56,999 nucleotides of DNA from Psychrobacter sp. UBA3962 (GTDB lineage Bacteria; Pseudomonadota; Gammaproteobacteria; Pseudomonadales; Moraxellaceae), in the NCBI RefSeq assembly GCF_002385225.1, contig NZ_DGDC01000042.1:1-56999 (forward strand), read 5' to 3'. Position numbers and translations under genes: made by a program. Shown here piece by piece: positions 18,805-26,974 of the stretch. The notes below the pieces were generated by a model, which ran no database searches, was not told where the DNA came from, and saw only the letters and a list, made by a program, of their open reading frames with translations. Positions within the stretch are counted from its first letter, which is position 1. Each line of letters opens with the position of its first letter.

Positions 18805-19023
18805 CTCACCCCCTTTCAGACAATTTTTGCTACAATACCTGCTAATTTATTTAGCCACCTTTTATTAAACAATTATTTGATACTCAGGCTGAATTCATTC
18901 AGCCAGTATTAACAGTAACTACCCTATTCAACCGCTATTTTTTTTAGTATTTATATCACCCTTAGTATCCGTATTAAGTATTCCACTTATTTTATTATCA
19001 AATCAGATTAAGAGAGACAGAAC

Positions 19024-20115
19024 ATGGGCTTTAACTGTGGCATCGTGGGCTTACCAAACGTTGGAAAATCAACTTTATTTAATGCTTTAACCAAAGCCGG
19101 TATTGCAGCCGAAAACTTCCCTTTTTGTACCAAGGATCCTAACGTAGGTATCGTACCTGTGCCTGATCCTCGCTTAAACAAATTAGCTGAGATCGTAAAA
19201 CCTGAGCGTGTATTACCGACTACCATGGAATTCGTAGACATTGCAGGCTTGGTAGCCGGTGCTTCACAAGGCGAAGGTATGGGCAACCAATTCTTAGCCA
19301 ACATTCGTGAGACTGACGCCATTGCTCACGTGGTTCGCTGCTTTGACGACGACAACGTGATTCACGTAGATGGTCGTGTCAGCCCTATTGACGATATCGA
19401 AACCATCAACACTGAATTGGCATTAGCAGATCTAGAAGCCGTTGAGCGTGCGATCACTAACTTAACCAAAAAAGCTAAGGGCAACGACAAAGATGCTCAA
19501 GCTACTTTGGAAGTGTTCAAAAAAATTGAACCGCTATTAGCAGAAGGTAAGGCAGCACGCGGGGCTAACTTAGACAATGATGAGAAGAAACTTATCAAAA
19601 GCTATGGTCTAATTACTTTAAAACCAACCATGTATATTGCCAACGTTAGCGAAGATGGCTTTGAAAATAACCCTTACCTAGATGCTGTGCGTGAATATGC
19701 AGCCAAAGAAGACGCCATTGTACTGCCCCTATGTAATCAAATTGAGGCAGAAATCTCTCAATTAGATGAAGCCGATAAAGCCGACTTCTTAGAAGGCATG
19801 GGCATGGAAGAAGCCGGTCTAGACCAAGTCATTCGCTTAGGTTACAAACTATTAGACATGCAAACTTACTTCACCGCTGGCGTGAAAGAAGTACGTGCTT
19901 GGACCGTAAAAGTAGGTGCTACAGCGCCTGAAGCAGCCGGTGTGATTCACACAGACTTCGAACGTGGCTTTATTCGTGCTGAAGTGATTGCCTATGAAGA
20001 CTTCATCGAATATGGTGGTGAGAAAGGCGCTGCTGCCGCTGGTAAATCTCGTCTAGAAGGTAAAACTTATATCGTTCAAGATGGCGATGTGATGCACTTT
20101 AGATTTAACGTATAA
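19024..20115 (+). CDS. ychF: Redox-regulated ATPase YchF
   Basis: A 363-residue OBG-family ATPase. The Walker A is GLPNVGKSTLFNAL (residues 8-21), and FVDIAGLVAGASQGEGMGNQFL covers switch II. A helical insert and a C-terminal TGS domain (TYFTAGVKEVRAW and the FIRAEVIAYEDFIEYGG segment) follow. YchF binds ribosomes and hydrolyses ATP rather than GTP because the usual NKxD motif is changed. AGAGAGACAGAAC precedes the ATG. It is monocistronic and closed by a strong terminator. Confidence 0.97.
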   Translation: MGFNCGIVGLPNVGKSTLFNALTKAGIAAENFPFCTKDPNVGIVPVPDPRLNKLAEIVKPERVLPTTMEFVDIAGLVAGASQGEGMGNQFLANIRETDAIAHVVRCFDDDNVIHVDGRVSPIDDIETINTELALADLEAVERAITNLTKKAKGNDKDAQATLEVFKKIEPLLAEGKAARGANLDNDEKKLIKSYGLITLKPTMYIANVSEDGFENNPYLDAVREYAAKEDAIVLPLCNQIEAEISQLDEADKADFLEGMGMEEAGLDQVIRLGYKLLDMQTYFTAGVKEVRAWTVKVGATAPEAAGVIHTDFERGFIRAEVIAYEDFIEYGGEKGAAAAGKSRLEGKTYIVQDGDVMHFRFNV

Positions 20116-20164
20116 GTTTAAACTAGCAGGCCCAAACCGCCTGAGACCATCTTAGTATCAACAC

Positions 20165-20199
20165 TGAAAAGCCGATAAGTTAACTTATCGGCTTTTTCT
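20165..20199 (+). terminator. ychF Rho-independent terminator
   Basis: AAAGCCGATAAGTT and AACTTATCGGCTTT form a long near-perfect palindrome followed by a T run, about 50 bases after the ychF stop. Confidence 0.9.
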
Positions 20200-20245
20200 G
20201 TTATGCTAATCGTAACTAATCCCTACCTTTTTGATTTGGTGATTT

Positions 20246-21718
20246 ATGACTCAGCATAGCCTTAATTTAAACGCTCATTTAAATAGCTCTAGCTTAAAGA
20301 GCATGCCTGCACACAAACGCTGGTCCTACCTATTTACTGACCGCCGTCTGGGCAGTATAAAAAAAGACATCTCTCAAGAGAAGTCTCGTACCCCCTTTCA
20401 CAAAGACTATGACCGACTGATTTTCTCTCAATCTTTTCGACAGCTCAACCAAAAGACCCAAGTCCACCCGCTCACCAATCAGATGGGCATTCATACTCGG
20501 CTTACCCACTCTTTAGAAGTGTCCTGTATTGGTCGCTCACTGGGTATGATGGCTGCCGAAAAACTACAACATAAACTCCCTGAAGGCTTACCTCGTGGTG
20601 TCAGTGTGGGTGATGTTGGGGTCATCGTACAAGCCGCTTGTCTTGCGCATGATATTGGCAACCCTCCTTTTGGCCATGCCGGTGAATATGCCATTAGAGA
20701 TTGGTTCAACCAACCGAGTCAGCAATCCTTTTTAAGTCACATGACCCCTGCTCAGCGCCTAGATTTACAAGGTTATGAAGGCAATGCGCAAGGCTTTAGA
20801 CTCTTGACCCGTAACGAGCATCATCCTGACCGAGGTGGCATGCGCCTAACCTGCGCCACCTTAGGGGCTTTTATGAAATACCCGTGGTTGGCGGAACATA
20901 GTAATGTTATTGAGACAGATGAAAACGCTGAATCTAACTCCTCTACTACCATTCGAGCCCTAGATATCAAAAAATACGGCTGCTTTAACAATGATGCCAA
21001 TTTACTCGATAAATTAGCCGGTCAACTGCACCTGCCTTATGCCCTCGATCACGACGGGTATGCCCGTCATCCTCTGGCTTATCTGTTAGAGGCTGCCGAT
21101 GATATCTGTTATGCGCTTATCGACTTAGAAGATGGCATTCATCTGGATATGATTAGTTATGAAGAGGTGGAGCCTTTAATGATGGGACTAATTGGCTCGC
21201 GGGGGGTCCCCCCAGAGGTGACAAACAATGCGCCCATTGTCCAAAAACTAGCCGCTTTAAGAGGCCGGGCCATGATGCGCTTGGTAGATAAGGTGACAGA
21301 AGCCTTCGTTACCCATGCCGATACCATGCTGGCAGGGGAAATGCATGGCAGCTTATTTGATCACTGTGAGCCAAGCGTGAGTGAAGGTATCAATAGGGCC
21401 AAAAACTTAGCCTCGAGCCAAATTTTTGCTCACCCCAGCAAGATACGTATGGAGCTGATGGCCAATCGCTGTCTGCAGACTTTGTTGGACGCATTTATGC
21501 CCTTAGCCCTACTGCCAATTACTGAGCAAGCCCCTCACTTTGAACAAAAGCATTTGATTCAATTATTAAACCAACACTTGCATATTTTAAACCGAGAGCT
21601 TGGTATGGACGTCTATGAAAATGCGTTAAATATCTTAGACTACCTAACCGGTATGAATGATCATGAGGCCTACCGACTGGCTCAGGATTTAAATGGCATT
21701 GGGGATAAAATATGGTAA
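20246..21718 (+). CDS. dgt: dGTP triphosphohydrolase-like HD protein
   Basis: A 490-residue HD-superfamily dNTPase. Metal-binding residues are in HTRLTHSLEVSCIGR and CLAHDIGNPPFGHAGE, with the later acidic residue in EAADDICYALIDLEDG. Such enzymes hydrolyse dGTP to deoxyguanosine and triphosphate, controlling dNTP pools; in some bacteria they limit phage growth. A GGTGA motif precedes the ATG at 20246. The fabR-like gene starts 80 bases after its stop and may be read from the same transcript. Confidence 0.9.
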   Translation: MTQHSLNLNAHLNSSSLKSMPAHKRWSYLFTDRRLGSIKKDISQEKSRTPFHKDYDRLIFSQSFRQLNQKTQVHPLTNQMGIHTRLTHSLEVSCIGRSLGMMAAEKLQHKLPEGLPRGVSVGDVGVIVQAACLAHDIGNPPFGHAGEYAIRDWFNQPSQQSFLSHMTPAQRLDLQGYEGNAQGFRLLTRNEHHPDRGGMRLTCATLGAFMKYPWLAEHSNVIETDENAESNSSTTIRALDIKKYGCFNNDANLLDKLAGQLHLPYALDHDGYARHPLAYLLEAADDICYALIDLEDGIHLDMISYEEVEPLMMGLIGSRGVPPEVTNNAPIVQKLAALRGRAMMRLVDKVTEAFVTHADTMLAGEMHGSLFDHCEPSVSEGINRAKNLASSQIFAHPSKIRMELMANRCLQTLLDAFMPLALLPITEQAPHFEQKHLIQLLNQHLHILNRELGMDVYENALNILDYLTGMNDHEAYRLAQDLNGIGDKIW

Positions 21719-21797
21719 GCTTGAAGTTAGCAAGCTGTGTGGGTTAACAGGTGTTACGACCCACATTAATGTTTACTTTCGACTGAGATTGTTTATC

Positions 21798-22514
21798 ATG
21801 ACCAGCACTAGCAGCAGTAATAGCCCGTTAAATAGCCGCGAACAAAAAAAGATGCAGACCCGTCAAGCCTTCTTTAATGCGGTACTTGATCTTTGTATGA
21901 TGGGCCAATCTTTCGCCTCGATTAGCTTACGTCAAGTCACTCGAGAAGTGGGTGTGGTTCCAACAGCTTTCTATCGTCACTTTGATGACATGGAATCTCT
22001 AGGCCGTTGCTTAGTGGAAGAGGAGTTAGGTGAGGCACTCTCCACGTTACGTAGTGGTTTACAGATGGGGCGTAGACGCAGTTACGACCGCCAAATCGCC
22101 AAGAGTATCCAGTTGTTCTTCGCCTCCATCGATGAACACCCCCGCTACTGGCAGTTTTTGGTCAGTGAGCGCTTTGGCGGCTCAGAGTCGGTGCGTAATG
22201 CCATTGATGCCCAAATTAAGCTTTTTGCGAAAATTATGGGGGAAGACTTAGGCATCCAGCCTTCCTTCCAGCACATCAATTCTGAAGACAGACGCCTGCT
22301 TGCTGAGGCCGGCTTAAACCTATTTTTGACTTGGATTATTGATTGGCTTGACCTGACCTACTCTCAAGTGCATGATGACGAAGAAGACGATGTCAAAAAC
22401 TCTGAACATAAAAAAGAGCAGATGTTAAGACAGTGCACCAGACAAGCCCAAATGCTGTTTTATGGTGCCGAGAATTGGCGCTCTAATGAAGCCACCCTAT
22501 TGGCAGATGACTGA
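21798..22514 (+). CDS. fabR: TetR-family regulator, FabR-like
   Basis: A 238-residue TetR-type repressor from ATG 21798 (MTSTSSSN); the frame is open for 35 codons more, overlapping the dGTPase end, but that extension has no ribosome binding site. The recognition region ISLRQVTREVGVVPTAFYRHF closely resembles FabR, the repressor of unsaturated fatty acid synthesis genes in enterobacteria. C-terminal acidic residues DDEEDD are an unusual local feature. Its target genes are not in the window. Confidence 0.82.
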   Translation: MTSTSSSNSPLNSREQKKMQTRQAFFNAVLDLCMMGQSFASISLRQVTREVGVVPTAFYRHFDDMESLGRCLVEEELGEALSTLRSGLQMGRRRSYDRQIAKSIQLFFASIDEHPRYWQFLVSERFGGSESVRNAIDAQIKLFAKIMGEDLGIQPSFQHINSEDRRLLAEAGLNLFLTWIIDWLDLTYSQVHDDEEDDVKNSEHKKEQMLRQCTRQAQMLFYGAENWRSNEATLLADD

Positions 22515-22517
22515 TTA

Positions 22518-22561
22518 TCGAAACAAACTACTGAAACCAACTATTTATTGAAACAAACTAT
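22518..22561 (+). repeat. Short direct repeats after fabR
   Basis: GAAACAAACTA occurs at 22520-22530 and again at 22550-22560, with the related GAAACCAACTA between them. They lie just after the fabR stop codon. No function is assigned. Confidence 0.5.
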
Positions 22562-22638
22562 CAAAATAAGTCATTCAAATACGTTACTCAAATAGTTGAG
22601 AAGCACATAAAGCTCTTAACCATAAAAGTAACAACCAT

Positions 22639-22677
22639 AAAAAAGCCCTCTAATCTTAAGATTAGAGGGCTTTTTTT
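22639..22677. terminator. Bidirectional terminator between two TetR-family genes
   Basis: AAAGCCCTCTAATCTT and AAGATTAGAGGGCTTT form a perfect 16-bp stem with flanking A and T runs, between the convergent fabR-like and TetR genes. Confidence 0.92.
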
Positions 22678-22683
22678 AGTATT

Positions 22684-23364
22684 TTAGGAACTTTGGGCTT
22701 GTAAGTGTGCTTCGCTTTCAGAGTCAATCTGGTTCACCAAATCCACCATATCCTCATCAGCTTCATCCACACTGGGATACTGCTTTGGTAAGTCTAACAT
22801 CTGCTGCACCAAAGCCACTCTTAGGGTGTCACGACGCCCTAAATAACGCTGATAGAAGCTTGAGTTTAGAAGGCTCGCCCCACCTTGTCCAATCGCCCAA
22901 ATAGTTGAAAGATAGTCTCGGGTACTCAAACCACTGTTTTGCTCTTGCAAATATAGGCTTGTAAGGTCTATCAGACGCTTCATACGTGCGCGTCTAATCT
23001 CATATAGCTCACCAAACATTCTATTTAAGCCTTGAGCCGAGGCTGCCAGACGCTCTTCAATTTGGTTAAATAATAAGGCCTTTTGTGGGCTCATCAATTG
23101 CTGAAGAATCATACGTGACACGCCAGCTGAGACGCTGTCATCGATTTTATTAATGTTAAATAATTGCTCTTCGTAGCGAATGATGATTCGCAGATATAAT
23201 TCATCTTTACTTGAGAAGTGCTTATATAAAGTCCCCTTCGCCAAGTCTAGCTGATCGGCCAAACTGTCTAGAGTTATATCGCCACTCCCTGCTTCAAGTA
23301 AGAGTTGCTCAGCGGTCGCTAAAATCTTTTCTTCACGGTTCTTAAATTGCTGCTGCCTACTCAT
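22684..23364 (-). CDS. TetR/AcrR-family transcriptional regulator
   Basis: A 226-residue TetR protein starting at MSRQQQFKNREEKIL (ATG 23364; four more codons upstream are open). The HTH is ITLDSLADQLDLAKGTLYKHFSSKDELY (positions 34-61), quoted here only as landmarks: TLYKHF is the recognition helix end. The C-terminal ligand domain has no recognisable relatives of known ligand. Upstream on the minus strand is a perfect 7-bp inverted repeat (23450-23467), suggesting autoregulation. The tatD gene lies further upstream in the same direction. Confidence 0.88.
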   Translation of the reverse strand: MSRQQQFKNREEKILATAEQLLLEAGSGDITLDSLADQLDLAKGTLYKHFSSKDELYLRIIIRYEEQLFNINKIDDSVSAGVSRMILQQLMSPQKALLFNQIEERLAASAQGLNRMFGELYEIRRARMKRLIDLTSLYLQEQNSGLSTRDYLSTIWAIGQGGASLLNSSFYQRYLGRRDTLRVALVQQMLDLPKQYPSVDEADEDMVDLVNQIDSESEAHLQAQSS

Positions 23365-23449
23365 GAAAACGCCCAACCTTGTATAATCTTTGATGAATAA
23401 TATCTACGTTAACAGGCACTATAAAAGTGGCCCGGAACCACAACAAATT

Positions 23450-23467
23450 TATGACTGATTAGTCATA
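23450..23467. promoter_or_regulatory. Candidate TetR operator palindrome
   Basis: TATGACTGATTAGTCATA is a perfect 7-bp inverted repeat with a 4-bp centre, located between tatD and the TetR gene, 85 bases upstream of the regulator start. TetR-family proteins commonly bind such sites and repress themselves. Confidence 0.6.
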
Positions 23468-23490
23468 CCCTGCATAGCATACCCATTTTA

Positions 23491-24276
23491 TTAAGCTTGT
23501 GCCAGTAAATCCTCGAAATTTTTTGTGGTAAGCTCCCCTACCTCTTCACTACTTATGCCAAATAAGTCGCCCAAACAGGTGGCCACATAAGGCACATACG
23601 CAGGCTCATTCGACTTACCACGCTTAGGAACAGGCGCCAAATAAGGGCTATCGGTCTCGATAAGCAGACGGTCTCTTGGCACTTTTAAGGCAGCATCTCT
23701 TAAGCTTTGGGCATTTTTGAAACTAACGATACCCGAAAATGAGATATAAAACCCTAAGTCCAAAGCCTTCTTAGCAGTATCCCAATCTTCGGTGAAACAA
23801 TGAATAATACCATGTTCTGCTTTTTCAGCTTTTAGGATATCAATCGTGTCATGCTTGGCTTCACGGGTATGCACCACAAGGGGCTTTTTTAACTGCTGGC
23901 TGGCATGGATATGACGCGCTAGACTGGCTTTTTGCTCCTGCTTATTCTCATCACTCCAGTAGTAATCCAGACCCGTCTCACCAATGGCCCAGACATGATC
24001 AGGTTTTGCTGTTTCTACTAGACGCTCCACCGTTGCTGATTTTAAAACCTCTAAGTCCTCGCAGGGATGAATGCCCACGCTCATACCAAGATTTAGCTGG
24101 TCATCGCCGTATTTGGTAATGATGTCATAAATCTCATCATACTCAGCAAAGTCGCACATAATGGCCATGGCACGACTCACTTTGGCTTGCTTCATGGCTT
24201 CAATAACCCCGTCTAACTTTCCGTCGTGCTGGGTTAAATCTAAGCGGTTTAGGTGACAATGACTGTCTGTATACAT
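23491..24276 (-). CDS. TatD-family metal-dependent hydrolase
   Basis: A 261-residue amidohydrolase-fold protein. The metal ligands are visible as YTDSHCHLNRLD (residues 2-13), GETGLDYYW (Glu about residue 98), VVHTREAK (His), IIHCFTEDW (His) and LIETDSPYLAP (Asp about residue 210). TatD-family enzymes are Mg-dependent 3'-5' exonucleases or deoxyribonucleases; which paralogue (TatD, YcfH, YjjV) this is cannot be settled, though the length and motifs fit the YcfH type best. Confidence 0.92.
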   Translation of the reverse strand: MYTDSHCHLNRLDLTQHDGKLDGVIEAMKQAKVSRAMAIMCDFAEYDEIYDIITKYGDDQLNLGMSVGIHPCEDLEVLKSATVERLVETAKPDHVWAIGETGLDYYWSDENKQEQKASLARHIHASQQLKKPLVVHTREAKHDTIDILKAEKAEHGIIHCFTEDWDTAKKALDLGFYISFSGIVSFKNAQSLRDAALKVPRDRLLIETDSPYLAPVPKRGKSNEPAYVPYVATCLGDLFGISSEEVGELTTKNFEDLLAQA

Positions 24277-24423
24277 AGTTACTCTTTTTTTAAATTGATG
24301 GATTAAAAAGTTGATAAATTGGATATTGGATAATGAAGAGGATTTGTCGTCTCTAGGTTTACTAACCCATTACTTAATAGCTTATTAACTGTATCGCTAT
24401 TGGCTGACCAAATTCAAGTTGGC

Positions 24424-25221
24424 TTACTCTAGAGCTGTAATCGATACGATAATTAAGCTCTGAGTCTCAGCGGATAAACTTTCATGAGTCTGAAAGCAAA
24501 TGTCATAGTCTTTATAACGCATATAAAATACCCTTTCAGACTGCTTCTGACGATAAGCCGGTCTGGGGTCTTGTGCGATAAGCTGACAAATAATATCGCC
24601 ATCTTCTTCGGTCAGTTGGCTAGAAGGTTGATCTATAGCCTCCGTGAGTTGTTGCTTAGCATTATCACTGAGTATCACAGGCTTTAATTGCGGTTTATCG
24701 GCCGCAAACCCACTGACTGCCTCAGTGATAGCATCACTATAAGCAATATAAGGCTTAACATCGATAATCGGTGTGCCGTCTACCATATCAGCACCGCTAA
24801 TATGTAGCCGTACTGCACCTGAAACCACCTCAACTTTTATTAGCTTTACCACCGACAAGCCAATTTGGGACGGACGATAGGTACTGCGTGTGGCAAACAC
24901 CCCAAGCTTGGTATTGCCTCCCAATCTTGGAGGACGAACTTTGGGCTTAAACTCATTATCTATCGTTTGAGCCTTGTCCTGTGAAGTCTGCTTTAAATGG
25001 TTGTGATGCGTATGCCAAGTAATCCATAAATGGCTGAAAGCTTCAATCCCTTCGAAGGCATCAATCGTATCATAAGGAGCTATAAACTCAATAACACTGG
25101 ACAATGCCACTAGGTTTGGCTGACGTGGAATACCAAACTTCTGCGACAAAGGCGAACGATGGTAGCCAATAATAGGCAAAGTTATCTGATTTGGTGTCAG
25201 TAATAGTTCTTCTTGAGACAT
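24424..25221 (-). CDS. trmO: tRNA (N6-threonylcarbamoyladenosine37-N6)-methyltransferase TrmO
   Basis: A 265-residue TrmO/TsaA-family protein (E. coli YaeB). The N-terminal beta-barrel SAM domain shows IGYHRSPLSQKFGIPRQP, AFEGIEAFSHLWI and GVFATRSTYRPSQIGLSVV; the C-terminal region with DPRPAYRQKQSERVFYMRYK is typical of the longer enterobacterial form. TrmO methylates t6A37 of tRNA-Thr to m6t6A. Monocistronic, with no clear terminator. Confidence 0.92.
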   Translation of the reverse strand: MSQEELLLTPNQITLPIIGYHRSPLSQKFGIPRQPNLVALSSVIEFIAPYDTIDAFEGIEAFSHLWITWHTHHNHLKQTSQDKAQTIDNEFKPKVRPPRLGGNTKLGVFATRSTYRPSQIGLSVVKLIKVEVVSGAVRLHISGADMVDGTPIIDVKPYIAYSDAITEAVSGFAADKPQLKPVILSDNAKQQLTEAIDQPSSQLTEEDGDIICQLIAQDPRPAYRQKQSERVFYMRYKDYDICFQTHESLSAETQSLIIVSITALE

Positions 25222-25814
25222 GAGTGTCGTTAATACCTTTGGGCAAATTATAAGGGTAAGCTATAGGAGTAAATTATAAGGGCAAATTATAGAACATTAG
25301 ACAATAATTAATGCTGGCTCTAAAAAAGTTACTCTTGATAACGGTCTCAAACATCCCAATAACACTAATAGACCAGTTACTATAGTATACTTCCTCTTTT
25401 TAATAGCGCAGGTTAGCAATCCTATTATTATTGATTTAGACGTGTAAAGATACCGAGCCTTTTAAGGATCGGTGCGGTTTGATACTCGAAGGACTTAATA
25501 GCTTGAAAAAAACAGACTTAAAATAGTTGCTTATATTATTTTCAACATCTGTTATTCCATTTTATTATGACGCTTTGAGCGAAATTTACCCTCTTTACCG
25601 TTATGATAAGCAATAATTTGTTATCATATGCGCTTTTAAAATTATCGTGTAATGCTTTCAATCCATGAAAACCATTGCTCAAAACCGTAATTTTTAATAA
25701 ATAGTTAATATTTTAAACGTCATAGTACGAACATCCTACTACAAACACAGTGTTACTCGCTTATATTAAGTGGGTTCTTAAACTCTCCAGCCATCATTAA
25801 TTGTTGAGGCCTAT
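25222..25814. other. Intergenic region upstream of fpr
   Basis: A 593-bp gap. AAATTATAAGGG is directly repeated at 25245-25256 and 25271-25282, and GGGCAAATTATA at 25241-25252 and 25280-25291, giving a short duplicated block next to the trmO start. ACCGAGCCTT and AAGGATCGGT (25451-25472) form a hairpin with one mismatch and no T run. The rest is AT-rich leader for fpr. No gene is evident. Confidence 0.5.
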
Positions 25815-26588
25815 ATGTCAAAGTTCCATACTGAAACAGTGACTCATGTACACCACTGGAATGATTCTTTATTCTCTATCAAAACGACACGTGATGCCGG
25901 TCTACGCTTCCGTAATGGCGAATTTGCCATGATTGGTCTTATGGTAGATGGTAGGCCATTGATGCGTGCCTACTCTATCGCAAGCCCAAACTATGAAGAG
26001 CATTTAGAGTTCTTTTCGATTAAGGTTCAAGATGGCCCATTGACCTCTCGCTTACAGCATATTCAGGTGGGTGATGAGCTTATCATCAGTAAAAAACCAA
26101 CAGGTACCATCGTTTTAGATGACCTACTTCCTGGCAAACACTTATATATGTTAGCGACAGGTACTGGTCTTGCCCCATTCTTAGCGCTGTCTCGTGACCC
26201 TGAAGTGTTTGAGAGATTTGATAAAATCGTTTTATGCCATACCGTGCGTAAAGTAGAAGACTTAGCGTACCGTGAGATGTTTGAAGAAGAGCTACCAAAC
26301 GACGAGCTATTTGGCGAATGGTTCCGTGAGAAATTCATTTACTATCCAACAGTAACACGTGAAGACTTCCGCAATACAGGCCGTACTACGGACCTAATGA
26401 AGTCTGGCAAGCTGTTTGAAGACATTGGTTTACCGCCAATCAACCCAGAAGATGACCGTGTAATGGTATGCGGTAGTATGCCATTTAACGCTGACATCTC
26501 TGAGATTTTAGATGGCTACGGCCTAACCGTATCGCCACGTATGGGCGAGCCTGCTGACTACGTTGTAGAGCGTGCTTTCGTAGGCTAG
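25815..26588 (+). CDS. fpr: Ferredoxin/flavodoxin--NADP+ reductase
   Basis: A 257-residue FAD enzyme moving electrons between NADPH and ferredoxin or flavodoxin. The FAD-binding RAYSIASPN motif is near residue 54, the NADP-binding LATGTGLAPFLAL near residue 114, and MVCGSMPFNADI near residue 220. Its end RAFVG is the usual terminal aromatic stacking on FAD in subclass I bacterial enzymes (there followed by one or two residues). Monocistronic; a tRNA-Leu gene follows. Confidence 0.95.
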   Translation: MSKFHTETVTHVHHWNDSLFSIKTTRDAGLRFRNGEFAMIGLMVDGRPLMRAYSIASPNYEEHLEFFSIKVQDGPLTSRLQHIQVGDELIISKKPTGTIVLDDLLPGKHLYMLATGTGLAPFLALSRDPEVFERFDKIVLCHTVRKVEDLAYREMFEEELPNDELFGEWFREKFIYYPTVTREDFRNTGRTTDLMKSGKLFEDIGLPPINPEDDRVMVCGSMPFNADISEILDGYGLTVSPRMGEPADYVVERAFVG

Positions 26589-26636
26589 ACAGTCGCTTAA
26601 AAATAATGAGGGTGGCAAAATTAGTAATAAAACTTC

Positions 26637-26664
26637 TTGACCACATTTGAGAAGTTGTTATAAT
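26637..26664 (+). promoter_or_regulatory. tRNA-Leu promoter
   Basis: TTGACC (26637-26642), a 16-bp spacer and TATAAT (26659-26664), about 42 bases before the tRNA 5' end. Confidence 0.75.
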
Positions 26665-26705
26665 ACGCCACCTATCAAGCACATATTAAAGTTGCTACCC
26701 TACAT

Positions 26706-26792
26706 GCCGGTGTGGTGGAATTGGTAGACACGACGGATTCAAAATCCGTTGCCTTTAAAAGCGTGTCGGTTCAAGTCCGACCACCGGTACCA
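26706..26792 (+). tRNA. tRNA-Leu (anticodon CAA)
   Basis: An 87-nt class II tRNA with encoded CCA. The acceptor GCCGGTG pairs with CACCGGT (one G-U). The anticodon arm ACGGA/TCCGT holds the loop TTCAAAA, giving anticodon CAA. A variable arm (GCCTTTAAAAGC) and the T arm TCGGTTCAAGTCCGA follow. Its 3' end is the likely attachment site of the adjacent prophage, whose integrase begins 182 bases downstream. Confidence 0.95.
26760..26792 (+). other. Probable attL core in the tRNA-Leu 3' end
   Basis: P4-type integrases usually recombine in the T-arm to 3' end of a tRNA, and an integrase lies directly downstream. The exact core cannot be defined because no second copy of this tRNA end is found in the window. 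Confidence 0.5.
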
Positions 26793-26825
26793 TTATATAG
26801 TATTTAATTGTCTATAATTGTATTT

Positions 26826-26860
26826 AAAGCCCCGAGCCGTATAGGTTTGGGGCTTTTTTA
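26826..26860 (+). terminator. Terminator between tRNA-Leu and integrase
   Basis: AAAGCCCC and GGGGCTTT with a 13-base loop, followed by TTTT. It ends tRNA transcription and insulates the integrase. Confidence 0.8.
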
Positions 26861-26888
26861 CGTCTATACTTGTCTATAAGTGTCTATA
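26861..26888 (+). repeat. Three TGTCTATA repeats phased at 10 bp
   Basis: CGTCTATA (26861), TGTCTATA (26871) and TGTCTATA (26881) are spaced exactly 10 bp, with a fourth TGTCTATA at 26809-26816. Their position between the tRNA and int suits integrase arm-type binding sites; this role is an inference. Confidence 0.55.
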
Positions 26889-26974
26889 TCAATCCAAGTT
26901 TTTTAAAGGTAAAATTAGTGGTAATCCCCTCTTTTACCTTAATTGTTTTTAATAATTACCTTTATGGATTTGAT

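Noticed and set aside
25451..25472. Terminator or riboswitch upstream of fpr
   Set aside because: The hairpin has no T run and matches no riboswitch that I know; kept only as a note in the gap description.
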